Below, one piece after another: positions 16,935-27,250 of a stretch of 47,433 nucleotides of DNA (positions are counted from its first letter, which is position 1; every line of letters begins with the position of its first letter). Position numbers and translations under genes: made by a program. Source of the DNA: Bacteroidota bacterium (GTDB lineage Bacteria > Bacteroidota > Bacteroidia > Chitinophagales > Chitinophagaceae); assembly GCA_026391125.1 (NCBI GenBank), contig JAPLEO010000070.1, forward strand, positions 1 through 47,433, written 5' to 3'. The notes below the pieces were generated by a model, which was not told where the DNA came from, ran no database searches, and saw nothing but the letters and a program-made list of their open reading frames with translations.

Positions 16935-19900
16935 ATGAGAATATTACTACTTTTTTTACTACTAGCTTTCAATTGCAATACTTCTTATTGTCAACAGCCA
17001 TTATATACTCAGCCCACAGAAAAAGGCTGCGGCTATGATAGATTTTCAGAGATTCTTAGAAAAGATGCCACTTATGCTAAGATGGAACAATTGCAAAATG
17101 TACAGCTCAGCAAAATGGCACATTCTAGGAATGTAACATTGAATCAAAAAAAGGTAAGCTCAGTTAATGATGGAAATATAAAATTACTAAACCCTCCTCC
17201 CTCACCCTCTGTTTTGCCAGATGTTGTAATACCAATTGTTTTTCATATCGTAAATAACAATCCAAATGCCATTACAGATCTAATGATTCAAAATGCATTG
17301 GTTGATCTAAATGATGCTTTTGCCCATCGTAATGCATACGCTTCCGATACGCTGGGCTTTGATACACATATACAATTCTGTTTAGCCAAAAGAACTCCAG
17401 ATGGAGGTAAAACAAATGGAATTGATCGCATAACCTCCTACTATCAAGATGTTGATGTTGATTTAGAATCGGGTGAGTTACCCAAACTTGCAGTTTGGGA
17501 TCAAAAAAAATATGCCAACGTTTGGCTGGTTAATAGCATCAAAGGAGAAATCCCGCCAACTGTTTTTGAATGTGGCAAATGGACTCGCGTTGGGTATGGT
17601 GGCTATGCTGGCGCAGGTTCCGGCGCCGTAGTTTCAGGATTAGGTGCACCATTAGTTGCCCATGAACTCGGGCATTATCTTTCTTTGCTACACACATTCC
17701 AGGGAATGAATTGTATCAATAATGATTGCACACTTGATGGCGATCAGGTTTGTGATACACCTCCCGACAAAAGTACCAAGCCATCTAGCTGTACATCTCC
17801 AGAAAACTCTTGTAACACCGATTTGAATTCAGGACCATTCACAAAAGACATGGCTGATAACGTTACCAATTTTATGGACTACGGTAGTTGTCCAAGTGTA
17901 TTTACATTAGGACAAGCACAAAGAATGCACGATTTCATTTCCATTTTTTCAGGTGGCAGTTTACTCACCAGTGATGGTTGTTCTGAACCATGCCCAGATA
18001 ATATTCAAGCAAGTTTTAATTGGAATACAAACCCATACCCTGCCATCAACACAACAGTTGATTTTAAAAATACTTCTACTGGTTCCACTAATTTTGAATG
18101 GTATTTAAATGGTGCAAAAGTTGCAAGCACCGACGACTACCAAAATTCGTTTACCATTGCAGGCAGTTATACCGTAAAGTTGTTAGCGTACAATGCATCA
18201 AAATCTTGCTTTGCTTCTTATACCGGAAACGTGATTGTTAACTTTGGTGTTGATGCACGTTTTTCTCCGAACAAAAGAATTATAGCTTCCTCCAATACTA
18301 TTTATCAGGATACAGTAACTTTTGTAAATACCTCTTATAACGCTGATACCTATCAATGGTTTATGAGTGATAGCTCGGGAAACAACTTAAGTATGATTAG
18401 CACTTCAAAAGATCTGGTCTATACTTTCTTGGCCCCTGGTATTTATAAAACATATTTGGTTGCAACAAAAGCTGCTTGCACAGATATCTCCGGCACTTAT
18501 TCACTTCAAGTAGATAATCCCAAACAAGATGCAAGTGTGGCTATTTGGTCGGTCAATTGCTATAAAACAGATAGTGTTCGTGTTTCCTTTTCCGTCATTA
18601 ATAATGGCTATGACACGATCCCTCTGGGAACTTCTGTAAAATTTTACGATCAGGTTCCCTATAATGCTAGTGCCAACCTGATGAACAATACATTTTATAC
18701 GCCTAACTATATTTTAGGGAAATGTAGTACCACCTATACTACCATTATTGCACCTAGCAGGTCAAATTTAGATAGCATTTCTGCATTTGTGAATCAAGAC
18801 GATCCTAGTAACGAACTCAATCAATTCAACAATCAAACTTCTTATAAAAACTTTAGGCTTAAGTATTCTGTATTGCCGCCAAATGATACAACTGTTTATA
18901 TCAACGACACATTGATTCTAAAACTTAAATCAACAGGCGAAGCCATTAAAAGCATTCAGTGGACCACCAGTGCCGCGCTAGATTGTTTCACCTGCTTGAG
19001 TCCGACATTCGTAATTACTGATACCACAATCGTAAAATCAGTAGCGAAAACAACCTACGATTGTTACGACTCAACAATTACACGTATCAATATTTTCCCA
19101 GTTGATATCGGCATTACTAATAATAGTATCTACTGTTATAAAAACGACAGTTTATTGATCAGCTCAACCATTTGTTTAGGCAATCATTATACCTCTCTAA
19201 AAAAATCAACTGAAATGAAATTTTTTGATGCATTGGATTCATTAGCAACTACTACCAATGTATTAGGAACCTATACCATTCCTTCCTCCACCCTTTTTAA
19301 AAATTCCTGTACTACCATCGAAAACATCATCAGTAAAACCTTTACTCCGATAGTTAGTTATTACGTAAATAGTAATCACAGCATGTCTGAACAAATATTT
19401 ACCAATAATCAAACCAGCATTTCCTATGAACCATTTCGTTTAACTACTACCACCAATCCCATTGATATTTATAGAAGAGAACCTACCTTAATTAATGTAG
19501 ACCATCTTGGAGATAGCATTACCAGTTTAAAATGGGTGCCAAGCGGCGGACTGAGTTGCGATACTTGTCTGAGTCCAACTTTACTATTAACCACCAATAA
19601 ATATTATCAGGTTAATGCAAGAACAAAATATGATTGCACCGATTCATTGGGAATTAATATCAATGTTTATTTCCAAAACACTTTGGCCTTACCGAATGTC
19701 TTTACACCTAACGGAGATGGACTGAATGATTATTTCTATGTGATAGCAGGCAAAGAAGTAGCAAAAGTAAAATCGTTTGTGATTTTTAATCGATGGGGTA
19801 AAAAAATGTGTGAGAAGAATAATATTTTTCCAAACGATTATTATGGTGGATGGGATGGAACTACCAATGGTAAACCTGCAGAAATGGGAACCTATGTGTA

Positions 19901-19970
19901 TGATATCGTCCTCATTTTTATTGATGGTTCAACTCAAAATTATCATGGAACAATTTCACTAATTCGATAA
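16935..19970 (+). CDS. Secreted M43 (pappalysin-type) metalloprotease with gliding-motility C-terminal domain
   Basis: A 1011-residue exported protein. A signal peptide (MRILLLFLLLAFNCNTSYCQ) precedes a propeptide. The catalytic domain carries the zinc motif HELGHYLSLLH (H243, H247, H253) and the Met-turn NFMDYG. PKD-like repeats lie at about 355-530, CARDB-like beta modules at about 540-900. The C-terminal gliding-motility-associated domain begins LPNVFTPNGDGLNDYFYV and ends GTISLIR. That last domain is a type-B T9SS signal, so the protease is exported through the type IX system. The gene lies 2 bp before a PorP/SprF gene, the partner such substrates usually need. Confidence 0.9.
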   Translation: MRILLLFLLLAFNCNTSYCQQPLYTQPTEKGCGYDRFSEILRKDATYAKMEQLQNVQLSKMAHSRNVTLNQKKVSSVNDGNIKLLNPPPSPSVLPDVVIPIVFHIVNNNPNAITDLMIQNALVDLNDAFAHRNAYASDTLGFDTHIQFCLAKRTPDGGKTNGIDRITSYYQDVDVDLESGELPKLAVWDQKKYANVWLVNSIKGEIPPTVFECGKWTRVGYGGYAGAGSGAVVSGLGAPLVAHELGHYLSLLHTFQGMNCINNDCTLDGDQVCDTPPDKSTKPSSCTSPENSCNTDLNSGPFTKDMADNVTNFMDYGSCPSVFTLGQAQRMHDFISIFSGGSLLTSDGCSEPCPDNIQASFNWNTNPYPAINTTVDFKNTSTGSTNFEWYLNGAKVASTDDYQNSFTIAGSYTVKLLAYNASKSCFASYTGNVIVNFGVDARFSPNKRIIASSNTIYQDTVTFVNTSYNADTYQWFMSDSSGNNLSMISTSKDLVYTFLAPGIYKTYLVATKAACTDISGTYSLQVDNPKQDASVAIWSVNCYKTDSVRVSFSVINNGYDTIPLGTSVKFYDQVPYNASANLMNNTFYTPNYILGKCSTTYTTIIAPSRSNLDSISAFVNQDDPSNELNQFNNQTSYKNFRLKYSVLPPNDTTVYINDTLILKLKSTGEAIKSIQWTTSAALDCFTCLSPTFVITDTTIVKSVAKTTYDCYDSTITRINIFPVDIGITNNSIYCYKNDSLLISSTICLGNHYTSLKKSTEMKFFDALDSLATTTNVLGTYTIPSSTLFKNSCTTIENIISKTFTPIVSYYVNSNHSMSEQIFTNNQTSISYEPFRLTTTTNPIDIYRREPTLINVDHLGDSITSLKWVPSGGLSCDTCLSPTLLLTTNKYYQVNARTKYDCTDSLGININVYFQNTLALPNVFTPNGDGLNDYFYVIAGKEVAKVKSFVIFNRWGKKMCEKNNIFPNDYYGGWDGTTNGKPAEMGTYVYDIVLIFIDGSTQNYHGTISLIR

Positions 19971-19972
19971 GA

Positions 19973-20980
19973 ATGAGAGCAAGCCATTTAATACTTCTTT
20001 TATCACTTTTTGCAACTAGTCGTGTAGTTGCACAGGACCCTCATTTTTCTCAATTCTTCGCTTCACCACTCACGCTTAATCCTGCAAACACAGGAAACTT
20101 TGATGGAAACTTCAGAGCTGCATCCAACTTTAGAAATCAATGGCCTTCGATCAACAACGCTTATAGAACCTATACCATTTCTCTTGATGCACCGATACTA
20201 GAAAATAAATTACCAACTTATGATCGCTTAGGAATTGGCATCGTAGCAATAAGCGATCGTTCAGGTAATGGTTTACTAAGTGAAAATGATGTTGCTATTT
20301 CTATGGCATATAAAAAAAGCCTAGATGCAGATGGCTATAGTTCCATCAGCGCGGGGCTGCAAGCTAGCTATATCAATTATCGCTTCAATCCTACACTCGC
20401 TTATTTTGAAGATCAATTAACTGTTGCGGGATTTGTACTTCCCTCTTCAGAATTACTTTTAGGAAGAAACCTATCAAAATCATTTGTTGATTTCCATGCT
20501 GGTCTGATTTATACTTTGTCAACAACTAATGACAATCTATTTTATATTGGCTCATCTTATTATCACTCTTTTTCACCTGCGATGCAGTTTAATGATCAGG
20601 ATAATAATTTAAGTCCAAGAGTAAATATTCACGGAGGAGGTTATTGGCCAGTTGGATACAACGCCACTTTACACGCAAGCTTTCAATACCAGCAACAACA
20701 GGCTCAATCGGAGATGCTACTGGGTGCGGTTTATAGTTATTATTTGCAGCCGAATCCTAGGCAATATGTAGAATTATATTTCGGATCCTGGCTTCGATTA
20801 GGCGATGCCATTATTCCTTATTTCGGAGTTGATTTCAATCGACTGATGCTGGGTATATCATATGATGTAAATATTACTCAAAAATCAGAATCGCAATATT
20901 TTAGAAGTGGTGAGATTTCTTTGACTTATAAGTTCAAACAATTCTCAAATGGGAAGCCTATTAAATGCCCCATTTACTAA
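19973..20980 (+). CDS. PorP/SprF family T9SS outer membrane protein (pair 1)
   Basis: A 335-residue outer membrane beta-barrel with signal peptide MRASHLILLLSLFATSRVVA and the family start DPHFSQFFASPLTLNPANTG. The strands alternate through to a C-terminus GEISLTYKFKQF followed by KCPIY. Such proteins attach to type-B substrates as they leave the T9SS channel. Co-translated with the M43 protease upstream, it is very probably dedicated to that protease. Confidence 0.92.
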   Translation: MRASHLILLLSLFATSRVVAQDPHFSQFFASPLTLNPANTGNFDGNFRAASNFRNQWPSINNAYRTYTISLDAPILENKLPTYDRLGIGIVAISDRSGNGLLSENDVAISMAYKKSLDADGYSSISAGLQASYINYRFNPTLAYFEDQLTVAGFVLPSSELLLGRNLSKSFVDFHAGLIYTLSTTNDNLFYIGSSYYHSFSPAMQFNDQDNNLSPRVNIHGGGYWPVGYNATLHASFQYQQQQAQSEMLLGAVYSYYLQPNPRQYVELYFGSWLRLGDAIIPYFGVDFNRLMLGISYDVNITQKSESQYFRSGEISLTYKFKQFSNGKPIKCPIY

Positions 20981-21003
20981 ATACTTCAACATAAATTTTC
21001 TTT

Positions 21004-22584
21004 CTATCTTGCTTTTACCATCGTTCGAACTTGTTGGATCGATAAGTTTTGAAAGCGTGCATAATATACGCCAGCTACTAAATTAGCAGTCTCGAAAGTT
21101 ACTTGATAGGTTCCAGCAGAAGGATATTCAGTATCCACTAATATTTTAATGACCCTCCCCATCACATCTATGACCTGCACCAAAGTGTGTCCGCCTGCAG
21201 TAGTAAACTTAATGATGGTACTATTGGTAAACGGATTCGGATAATTAGTGATCAATGATTCACCACTTGTATTCGGACCCGTAACTTTACAGGTAGCCGA
21301 ATTTACAATCGGCAATAACTGAAAGTTCTTCAACATCACTTGTTGCAAGTCTGCTTCTTTTACGCATAGCCAGTTGGTGAGAAGTGTAGCATAGATACTT
21401 CTAAAATCGTATTGAAAAGGCACGTTGTCGTTCACGGTTGCATTGGCTGGAATATTCGGCGTATCACCTAACACACCAGGCAAAATATTGGTACCAAATA
21501 AAAACATGGGAGCAGCAGCACCATGGTCTGTTCCTCCACTGGCATTACTCTTGATCCTTCTACCGAATTCTGAAAACGTCATTCCTATCACACGATTCTC
21601 GATACTCAAAAATTTCAGATCATCCTGAAATGCTTTGATGGCATCACTCACATTTTTCAACAAATTGGCATGCGATCCAACACTTGTATCTGTGGCACTT
21701 GTTTGATTAAAGTGTGTATCAAACCCTCCATAACTTACCATATAGATCCGAGTCTTCAATCCACCTTTAATTAATCGAGCTACAATTTTCAACTGATCTG
21801 CAAGGCTATTACTTGTCGGATAAGTAGACTGTTGTGTCACTGCATTGGCTGCTGCTTTAACTACAGTTGCATATTGCTGTGTTTGTTGCGACATGCTCCT
21901 GAGAAAAGTTAATTCTTTACCCGCATAACTATTCGGAGCAGGGTCTTGTACTCCGTTTAATAAATTATAAAAGCTTGTTGGATTTGTGATGCTCATTCCC
22001 ATACTTACAGCGGGACCTTGCAAAGTAAGAGATGTTACAGAACCGATCTGTATACTCAATGGGTCTGTCATAGAGCTATTGGGATATCCATTTGGGAAAT
22101 TGGGATATTCATAATTCAAATATCTTCCTGCCCAACCACTGTCTAACTGTTGCGTACTATCTGCCGCTGTCATCCAAATATCTGTTGCCCTGAAATGCGA
22201 AAAACTTGGTGTTGGATATCCAACACTATTAATGACTTTCATCTTACCATCATTGAACAATGATTGCATGCCAGTCATTGCAGGATTGAGTCCCACTTTT
22301 TGTGTACCTGTTAAAGACAATACTTTTGATTGATCGATGGCTATATTAGTTCTAGCATTATGATAGTTGCCATAAAATTCCAAGGGGATCACCGTATTCA
22401 CCCCATCATTTCCACCTGTTAATTGCACCAATACCAACACATGGTCTGTATCAGTTGTTGGCATTAATAAAGAAGCCAACAATGGAGAGCTTGAACCAAA
22501 TGCTTTCACAGATATGCCGCCAAATATCGATGGAAGCATAATCCCAGCTGGTAAAGTATTTTTTAAAAAGTCTCTTCTTTTCAT
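21004..22584 (-). CDS. DUF1501 protein with Tat signal and T9SS sorting domain
   Basis: A 526-residue protein. It starts MKRRDFLKNTLPAGIMLPS with a twin-arginine motif. The DUF1501 domain (about 45-415) belongs to the sulfatase/alkaline-phosphatase fold, with VLVQLTGGNDGVNTVIPLE near the start, GGFDTH and MTFSEFGRR. The C-terminal 80 residues form a T9SS type-A sorting domain (NYPNPFTNSTIIKF, then VYYARF, ending MVKAR). The presence of both Tat-type and T9SS signals suggests folding or cofactor loading before export across the inner membrane. It follows the DUF1800 gene by 27 bp; the two families occur together widely. Confidence 0.9.
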   Translation of the reverse strand: MKRRDFLKNTLPAGIMLPSIFGGISVKAFGSSSPLLASLLMPTTDTDHVLVLVQLTGGNDGVNTVIPLEFYGNYHNARTNIAIDQSKVLSLTGTQKVGLNPAMTGMQSLFNDGKMKVINSVGYPTPSFSHFRATDIWMTAADSTQQLDSGWAGRYLNYEYPNFPNGYPNSSMTDPLSIQIGSVTSLTLQGPAVSMGMSITNPTSFYNLLNGVQDPAPNSYAGKELTFLRSMSQQTQQYATVVKAAANAVTQQSTYPTSNSLADQLKIVARLIKGGLKTRIYMVSYGGFDTHFNQTSATDTSVGSHANLLKNVSDAIKAFQDDLKFLSIENRVIGMTFSEFGRRIKSNASGGTDHGAAAPMFLFGTNILPGVLGDTPNIPANATVNDNVPFQYDFRSIYATLLTNWLCVKEADLQQVMLKNFQLLPIVNSATCKVTGPNTSGESLITNYPNPFTNSTIIKFTTAGGHTLVQVIDVMGRVIKILVDTEYPSAGTYQVTFETANLVAGVYYARFQNLSIQQVRTMVKAR

Positions 22585-22611
22585 GAATTCAATTTCAAGT
22601 TTGCTTACAGA

Positions 22612-24240
22612 TTAGATTAATTGGAATTCGGATAGGTCCATACAATATTTCAATAAATCGCGCAACCTATTTTTAACCAATGTAGCATTGGTTGTATTCG
22701 TAGGTTGATTGATGTAAGTAAGCCAGATATCTGTCCAATAGCCATCAGTTGATTGTCCACCCAATAAAATGTCTTTTTTGATCTGTGCTTTTGAAGTTGC
22801 AGAAAGATCGATCCTGAATAAATATTTCAACACATCGTTCAGCAAAACATTTGGATCACCGGGATTACTTAATGATTGAGCATATGCAATACCATCTACT
22901 ATTATTTTTTTTCCATTAAAAGTGTATCCACTTACACACATGGTATCAGTGAACTGTACTCTTTTAGGATAGGTGTCACTATTGATCCAGATCTCATAAA
23001 ACTGCGGTGCTTGATAATAAGCTTTCCATCCACTAACATCAGGGGGGTCACCAATGCTCTGTTGCATATTGGTAACAGTATTCACCAGATAATTCCAGAA
23101 CCCATAATTGCTGACATAATCTGAAGAAGGTTGAAATTGAACATTCAATTCTCTGCACATGCCAACAATCAGATCAACCGGACTCTTTATTTGGCATCCC
23201 ATGATCGCTGTATCAAAAAAATGCTCACTATTCAATAAAGCAGAAAGCACCGGTTTTAATTCATAATTGTTTGATCTAAAAATATTGGCTAAAGGCGTGA
23301 TGATATTTGCTTCAATAGTAGCATCAATCTCATAATATACAAACCATCGATACAATCTTCGGCATACATATTTTGCAACTTCATTTGTTGCAAAGATCAT
23401 ATCCATCAAATCATTGATCTCAAGATCACCAGCTGTTGCACCCGTTCTTCCTGTGATTGTTTTGCTTTGATAGAAAGCCGAAAATTGCTTAGTTGTAGTA
23501 TCATGTCGGGATGCAGTAAAATAAGAACTGAACTTGGTGCTATCATTACGCCAACCAGTTAATACTTTCGCAGCCATCTTTACATCCGTTTCGGTGTATT
23601 GTGAATCTGCACCTTTACCACAACAAAATAATTCCTGTAATTCTCTTCCATAATTTTCATCAGGAGCTGAAGCAGTATTTACTTGTCCGTTTAAATACAC
23701 TAACATGCCAGGATCTAAAGTTACTGACTTGGTAAGTGTTTTGAAATTACCCAAGGCGCTTGATCTCAATAATGCATGATGGTTGTAGATATAATTTGCA
23801 TTATCAATATTTACTGTTTCCGTAGAAAAATGATTATGTAGAAACAAGGTCATTTTTTCTCTGACACTTCTATCTTGATTGATCATTAAACCCATCCACC
23901 ATTTTTTAAATGAAACCCTTCTGTAATAATGCACAGTTCCATCAGTATTTACATCTTTGATCCAAGTGTCTCCTAAAGCAATACTTGAATCTGGTTGTGT
24001 AACGGTGGCTGCAAGTGTATAATCCTTTAATGGTGGAGCTGGTATTGGTGCAGTAGGATTCAATAACTCATTGATCGTATCTGACAGTGTCTTTGTTTTG
24101 AAATAGTCAATATCCTGTTTGCTTGCGCCAAACATAGTACGTTTGAGCAAGTGAATGATCTCATTTTCTGTCCACTGACCTGTATAAACATTTAACCCAC
24201 TAAATCCTTTTCCCGATTCTACAGTATTTGCCTCACTCAT
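22612..24240 (-). CDS. DUF1800 protein
   Basis: A 542-residue DUF1800 protein with characteristic segments: HLLKRTMFGASKQDIDYF near the N-terminus, MTLFLHNHFSTE, NYGRELQELFCCGKG, AAKVLTGWR, and IGDPPDVSGWKAY near the C-terminal third. The biochemical role is unknown; linkage to DUF1501 is common across bacteria and the two are presumed to act together at the cell envelope. No classical signal peptide is visible at the N-terminus (MSEANTVESGKGFSGLNVYT). It heads the two-gene operon. Confidence 0.88.
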   Translation of the reverse strand: MSEANTVESGKGFSGLNVYTGQWTENEIIHLLKRTMFGASKQDIDYFKTKTLSDTINELLNPTAPIPAPPLKDYTLAATVTQPDSSIALGDTWIKDVNTDGTVHYYRRVSFKKWWMGLMINQDRSVREKMTLFLHNHFSTETVNIDNANYIYNHHALLRSSALGNFKTLTKSVTLDPGMLVYLNGQVNTASAPDENYGRELQELFCCGKGADSQYTETDVKMAAKVLTGWRNDSTKFSSYFTASRHDTTTKQFSAFYQSKTITGRTGATAGDLEINDLMDMIFATNEVAKYVCRRLYRWFVYYEIDATIEANIITPLANIFRSNNYELKPVLSALLNSEHFFDTAIMGCQIKSPVDLIVGMCRELNVQFQPSSDYVSNYGFWNYLVNTVTNMQQSIGDPPDVSGWKAYYQAPQFYEIWINSDTYPKRVQFTDTMCVSGYTFNGKKIIVDGIAYAQSLSNPGDPNVLLNDVLKYLFRIDLSATSKAQIKKDILLGGQSTDGYWTDIWLTYINQPTNTTNATLVKNRLRDLLKYCMDLSEFQLI

Positions 24241-24392
24241 AAGCTTACATACATTTAGTTACTAGTATTGACTGTTATAGAGACCAAAAATTACATTACC
24301 GTTTCCTTAAAAAAAAATAAAGTTGGACAAACTGGGGATCCTGTCAAGACAGATTCAGATAGAAGGGGATTATTGAAGAACAAGATGAAAAT

Positions 24393-24424
24393 AAAAAAAG
24401 TCCGCCAATAAATATCGGCGGACT
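24393..24424 (-). terminator. Rho-independent terminator of citrate synthase gene
   Basis: Read on the minus strand, AGTCCGCC pairs with GGCGGACT (24417-24424 with 24399-24406) around a 10-nt loop and runs into a T tract (A run at 24393-24399 on plus). It lies 31 bp past the citrate synthase stop. Confidence 0.88.
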
Positions 24425-24455
24425 CCACAAATTTGTATGATTTAACAGAAATATA

Positions 24456-25778
24456 TTATTCCCAAATCTCTTCTTTACCCTGTAACCATAGCTTAACAGC
24501 TTCTGTAGTAACAGATTTCGGGCGTTCCAATGGCTGACCCAATGCACGATCCCAACAAAGACTAGCAAGAACCCCAAGTGCGCGGCTTACAGCGAATAGC
24601 ACGGTATAGAATTCATATTCAACCATTCCGTAGTGAACCAATAGCGCACCACTATGTGCATCTACATTTGGCCAAGGGTTTTTAATCTTGCCCAATGATT
24701 GCAAAATTGGAGGTACCGTATCATAAATATTCCAAACAGTATTCACCAAAGGATCATCTGGCATGTGTTTTTTACCAAAAGCCATTTGAGCCGTAAAGCG
24801 AGGATCGGTTTTACGCAATACAGCGTGACCATATCCTGGGACTACTTTACCGGCAGATAATGTTTGTTGAACGTAGGTTGCAATTTGTTCTTTAGTAGGC
24901 TCCTTGGTTCCAAGTGAATCCTGCATTTCATAGATCCATTTGATGACTTCCTGATTTGCCAAACCATGTAAAGGACCAGCTAAACCATTCATACCAGCAG
25001 CATAACTCAAATAAGGATCACTCAAAGCTGAACCAACCAAGTGAGTAGTATGCGCAGAAACGTTACCACCTTCATGGTCTGCGTGGATGGTCATATATAA
25101 ACGCATCAGCTCTTTGAAACTTTCGTTTTCAAAGCCCATCATATGCGCTAAATTTCCAGCCCAGTCTAATAAACCATTGGGTTGAATGTGTACGTCGTTT
25201 TTATATTTTCTACGATAGATATACGCTGCAATCCTTGGTAGGCGTGCAATCAAATCCATTGCATCATCGTAAACAAAACTCCAGTAATCTTTTTTATTAA
25301 GCCCCTTTGCGTATTCTTTAGCAAAATTACTTTCGGTTTGCAATGCCATCACACCAATTACAAACATCGTCATTGGATGCGTGCTTAGAGGCAATGCATC
25401 AATTGTTGCGAATACATAATTTGGTACATGGCTCCTTCTTTGCCATAAGTTGGTGATATTTTCTGTTTCAGAATTAGTAGGTAATTCTCCCACCAACATT
25501 AAATAAAACAGACCCTCTGGTAGAGGCTCATCTCCTTTTGGAGCTTTCGGAAGTTTAACCTGTAATTCAGGGATCGTGTATCCTCTAAATCGGATACCTT
25601 CTTCTGAATCCAACAAACTAGTTTCAGTAACTAATCCGGTAATACCGCGCATTCCTTGATATGCTTGAGAAAGGGTCACTTCTCCAATCTTGCGATTTCC
25701 GTTCTCCTTCAGCAATTCCTTAATTTCTGCATTTGCAATTTCTGCTTTTTGCCTAAATCGCTCTTTGATGATTTCCAT
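24456..25778 (-). CDS. gltA: Citrate synthase
   Basis: A 440-residue citrate synthase that condenses acetyl-CoA with oxaloacetate. Active-site segments are GIRFRGYTIPEL, HADHEGGNVSAHTTHLVGSA (with catalytic His), LAGPLHGLANQEVI (second His), PGYGHAVLRKTDPRF (third His, Arg) and VDAHSGALLVHYG with the catalytic Asp. The length and the segment with KAPKGDEPLPEG fit the larger dimeric form that resembles the mitochondrial enzyme. It is monocistronic, with its own promoter (25848-25878) and terminator. Confidence 0.95.
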   Translation of the reverse strand: MEIIKERFRQKAEIANAEIKELLKENGNRKIGEVTLSQAYQGMRGITGLVTETSLLDSEEGIRFRGYTIPELQVKLPKAPKGDEPLPEGLFYLMLVGELPTNSETENITNLWQRRSHVPNYVFATIDALPLSTHPMTMFVIGVMALQTESNFAKEYAKGLNKKDYWSFVYDDAMDLIARLPRIAAYIYRRKYKNDVHIQPNGLLDWAGNLAHMMGFENESFKELMRLYMTIHADHEGGNVSAHTTHLVGSALSDPYLSYAAGMNGLAGPLHGLANQEVIKWIYEMQDSLGTKEPTKEQIATYVQQTLSAGKVVPGYGHAVLRKTDPRFTAQMAFGKKHMPDDPLVNTVWNIYDTVPPILQSLGKIKNPWPNVDAHSGALLVHYGMVEYEFYTVLFAVSRALGVLASLCWDRALGQPLERPKSVTTEAVKLWLQGKEEIWE

Positions 25779-25847
25779 GTATTCTATTATTTATAGACAA
25801 ACTATGAGCTTGCTATTACGTTCAAAATGTGCCAATTTATTGGCCTA

Positions 25848-25878
25848 TAAAGGTAATACAAGTTACCCTCTACAACAA
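25848..25878 (-). promoter_or_regulatory. Bacteroidota-type promoter of gltA
   Basis: On the minus strand TTG (25878-25876) is followed after 20 nt by TACCTTTA (25855-25848). This fits the primary sigma factor consensus of the phylum, TTG-N19/20-TAnnTTTG, with one mismatch at the last base. It lies about 70 bp upstream of the citrate synthase ATG. Confidence 0.55.
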
Positions 25879-25912
25879 AAGAATTCGGAGGAGATAAATT
25901 CGATTTTGGGAA

Positions 25913-27001
25913 TTATTTAGGAGCTTTTCTGTACAATACGACCATAACGATCAGAAATATCAGATTAGGGATCCAAGCTGCGATCATTGGGTGCAAATTG
26001 CCCTTTGTAGAGAATATAGTAGAAAATTGATTAACAACTATAAACAAGGCTGCAATTATAAAGCCTACTGCCAAATGCACACCACTTCCCCCACGTACTT
26101 TTTTGCCTGCAACGATGGCCCCGATCATTGTTAACAACAATACGGTGATACAAGTAGCATCTCTCCGGTAACGTTCAATTTTCAAATCATTGATCCCTTC
26201 CGAACCCCTCAATTCTTCCAGATTTATGAAACGTTCTAACTCAGGGGTGGTTAATTTATCCTTTGTGTATTTATCCCTACTCAAATCTTTTGGAAGAAAA
26301 TTAAAGTTTCGGTGCTGATTAGTATCCATCAGTAGTACTTCTTTAACACCATCAAATTTTCTATTCACCACACCTAAGAGCTTCCAGCTTTTGGTACTGT
26401 CCCAAAAGATTTCATCAGCACGGGTATTCTCAACAATTAAATTCCCTTTTACCTTGTATAAGAAAAACGGTCCACCTCTTCTAACCATGGTATCATAACC
26501 ATAAATACCACAATAAGTAAAACTATCGATGCGTCTGTAAATATTATTGTTCCTTAATAATAATGCATCATAAGAAGAATTACCATCAATATATTTTGAT
26601 TCGAATGCGCCTCTAATTTGATTTGCCTTGGGAACAATGTATTGGTTCGAAACCCAAAGAAATGCAGCTAATAATAAACCACCAATCCAATAAGGCCTCA
26701 ACCACCTGCCATAACTTGTTCCACTTGCAAGGATCGCAATGATCTCGCTTTTTCCTGCCATTTTGGAAGTAAAAAAAATAACCGCAATAAAAACAAAAAG
26801 GGGAAATAACAACGCTACAATATGCGGGATAAAGCCATAATAATATTGCGAAATGATCCTAGTAAAACCCAATTGGGATTTTACAAAATCATCTGTCTTT
26901 TCGCTCACATCCACCACCACTGCAATAACAGTAAATAGGAATATGGCAAAAAAGAAAGTGGTGAGAAATTTTTTAAGTATGTACCAGTCAATCTTCTTCA
27001 T
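25913..27001 (-). CDS. LptF/LptG family lipopolysaccharide export permease
   Basis: A 362-residue permease of the YjgP/YjgQ family. It has three N-terminal membrane helices (about 10-35, 55-80, 100-120, including FIPHIVALLFPLFVFIAVIF), a periplasmic beta-jellyroll of about 150 residues, and three C-terminal helices. LptF and LptG form the membrane part of the ABC transporter that extracts LPS for delivery to the outer membrane. Which of the two this is cannot be decided from sequence inspection; no partner permease gene is next to it. Confidence 0.85.
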   Translation of the reverse strand: MKKIDWYILKKFLTTFFFAIFLFTVIAVVVDVSEKTDDFVKSQLGFTRIISQYYYGFIPHIVALLFPLFVFIAVIFFTSKMAGKSEIIAILASGTSYGRWLRPYWIGGLLLAAFLWVSNQYIVPKANQIRGAFESKYIDGNSSYDALLLRNNNIYRRIDSFTYCGIYGYDTMVRRGGPFFLYKVKGNLIVENTRADEIFWDSTKSWKLLGVVNRKFDGVKEVLLMDTNQHRNFNFLPKDLSRDKYTKDKLTTPELERFINLEELRGSEGINDLKIERYRRDATCITVLLLTMIGAIVAGKKVRGGSGVHLAVGFIIAALFIVVNQFSTIFSTKGNLHPMIAAWIPNLIFLIVMVVLYRKAPK

Positions 27002-27071
27002 ACGCTTCTAACAAAGATAAAGGCTGCGAAGCATGTGCAAGCAAAAAGGATGTTAAAGCCTAAAAACAAAC

Positions 27072-27101
27072 AAACATCCATAAAAATGGATGTTTATTTT
27101 T
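27072..27101. terminator. Hairpin terminator between tgt and the Lpt permease gene
   Basis: AAACATCCAT (27072-27081), loop AAAA, ATGGATGTTT (27086-27095), followed on the plus strand by ATTTTTT and on the minus strand by a T-rich TGTTTGTTTTTA. It is probably the tgt terminator on the minus strand. The rest of the 27002-27250 gap shows nothing clear. Confidence 0.65.
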
Positions 27102-27250
27102 TCGGACTTCATAGATAACGGATTAGTAAGTCGCTGTAATTTAATGTGTCTGCAACTACAAATCCTCATCTTTAGTATATCGTGTATAAATAGAATTGCC
27201 GGCGAGATTTATCCACATCGCCGAATAGTAATACGCGTAACAAAATAAAA

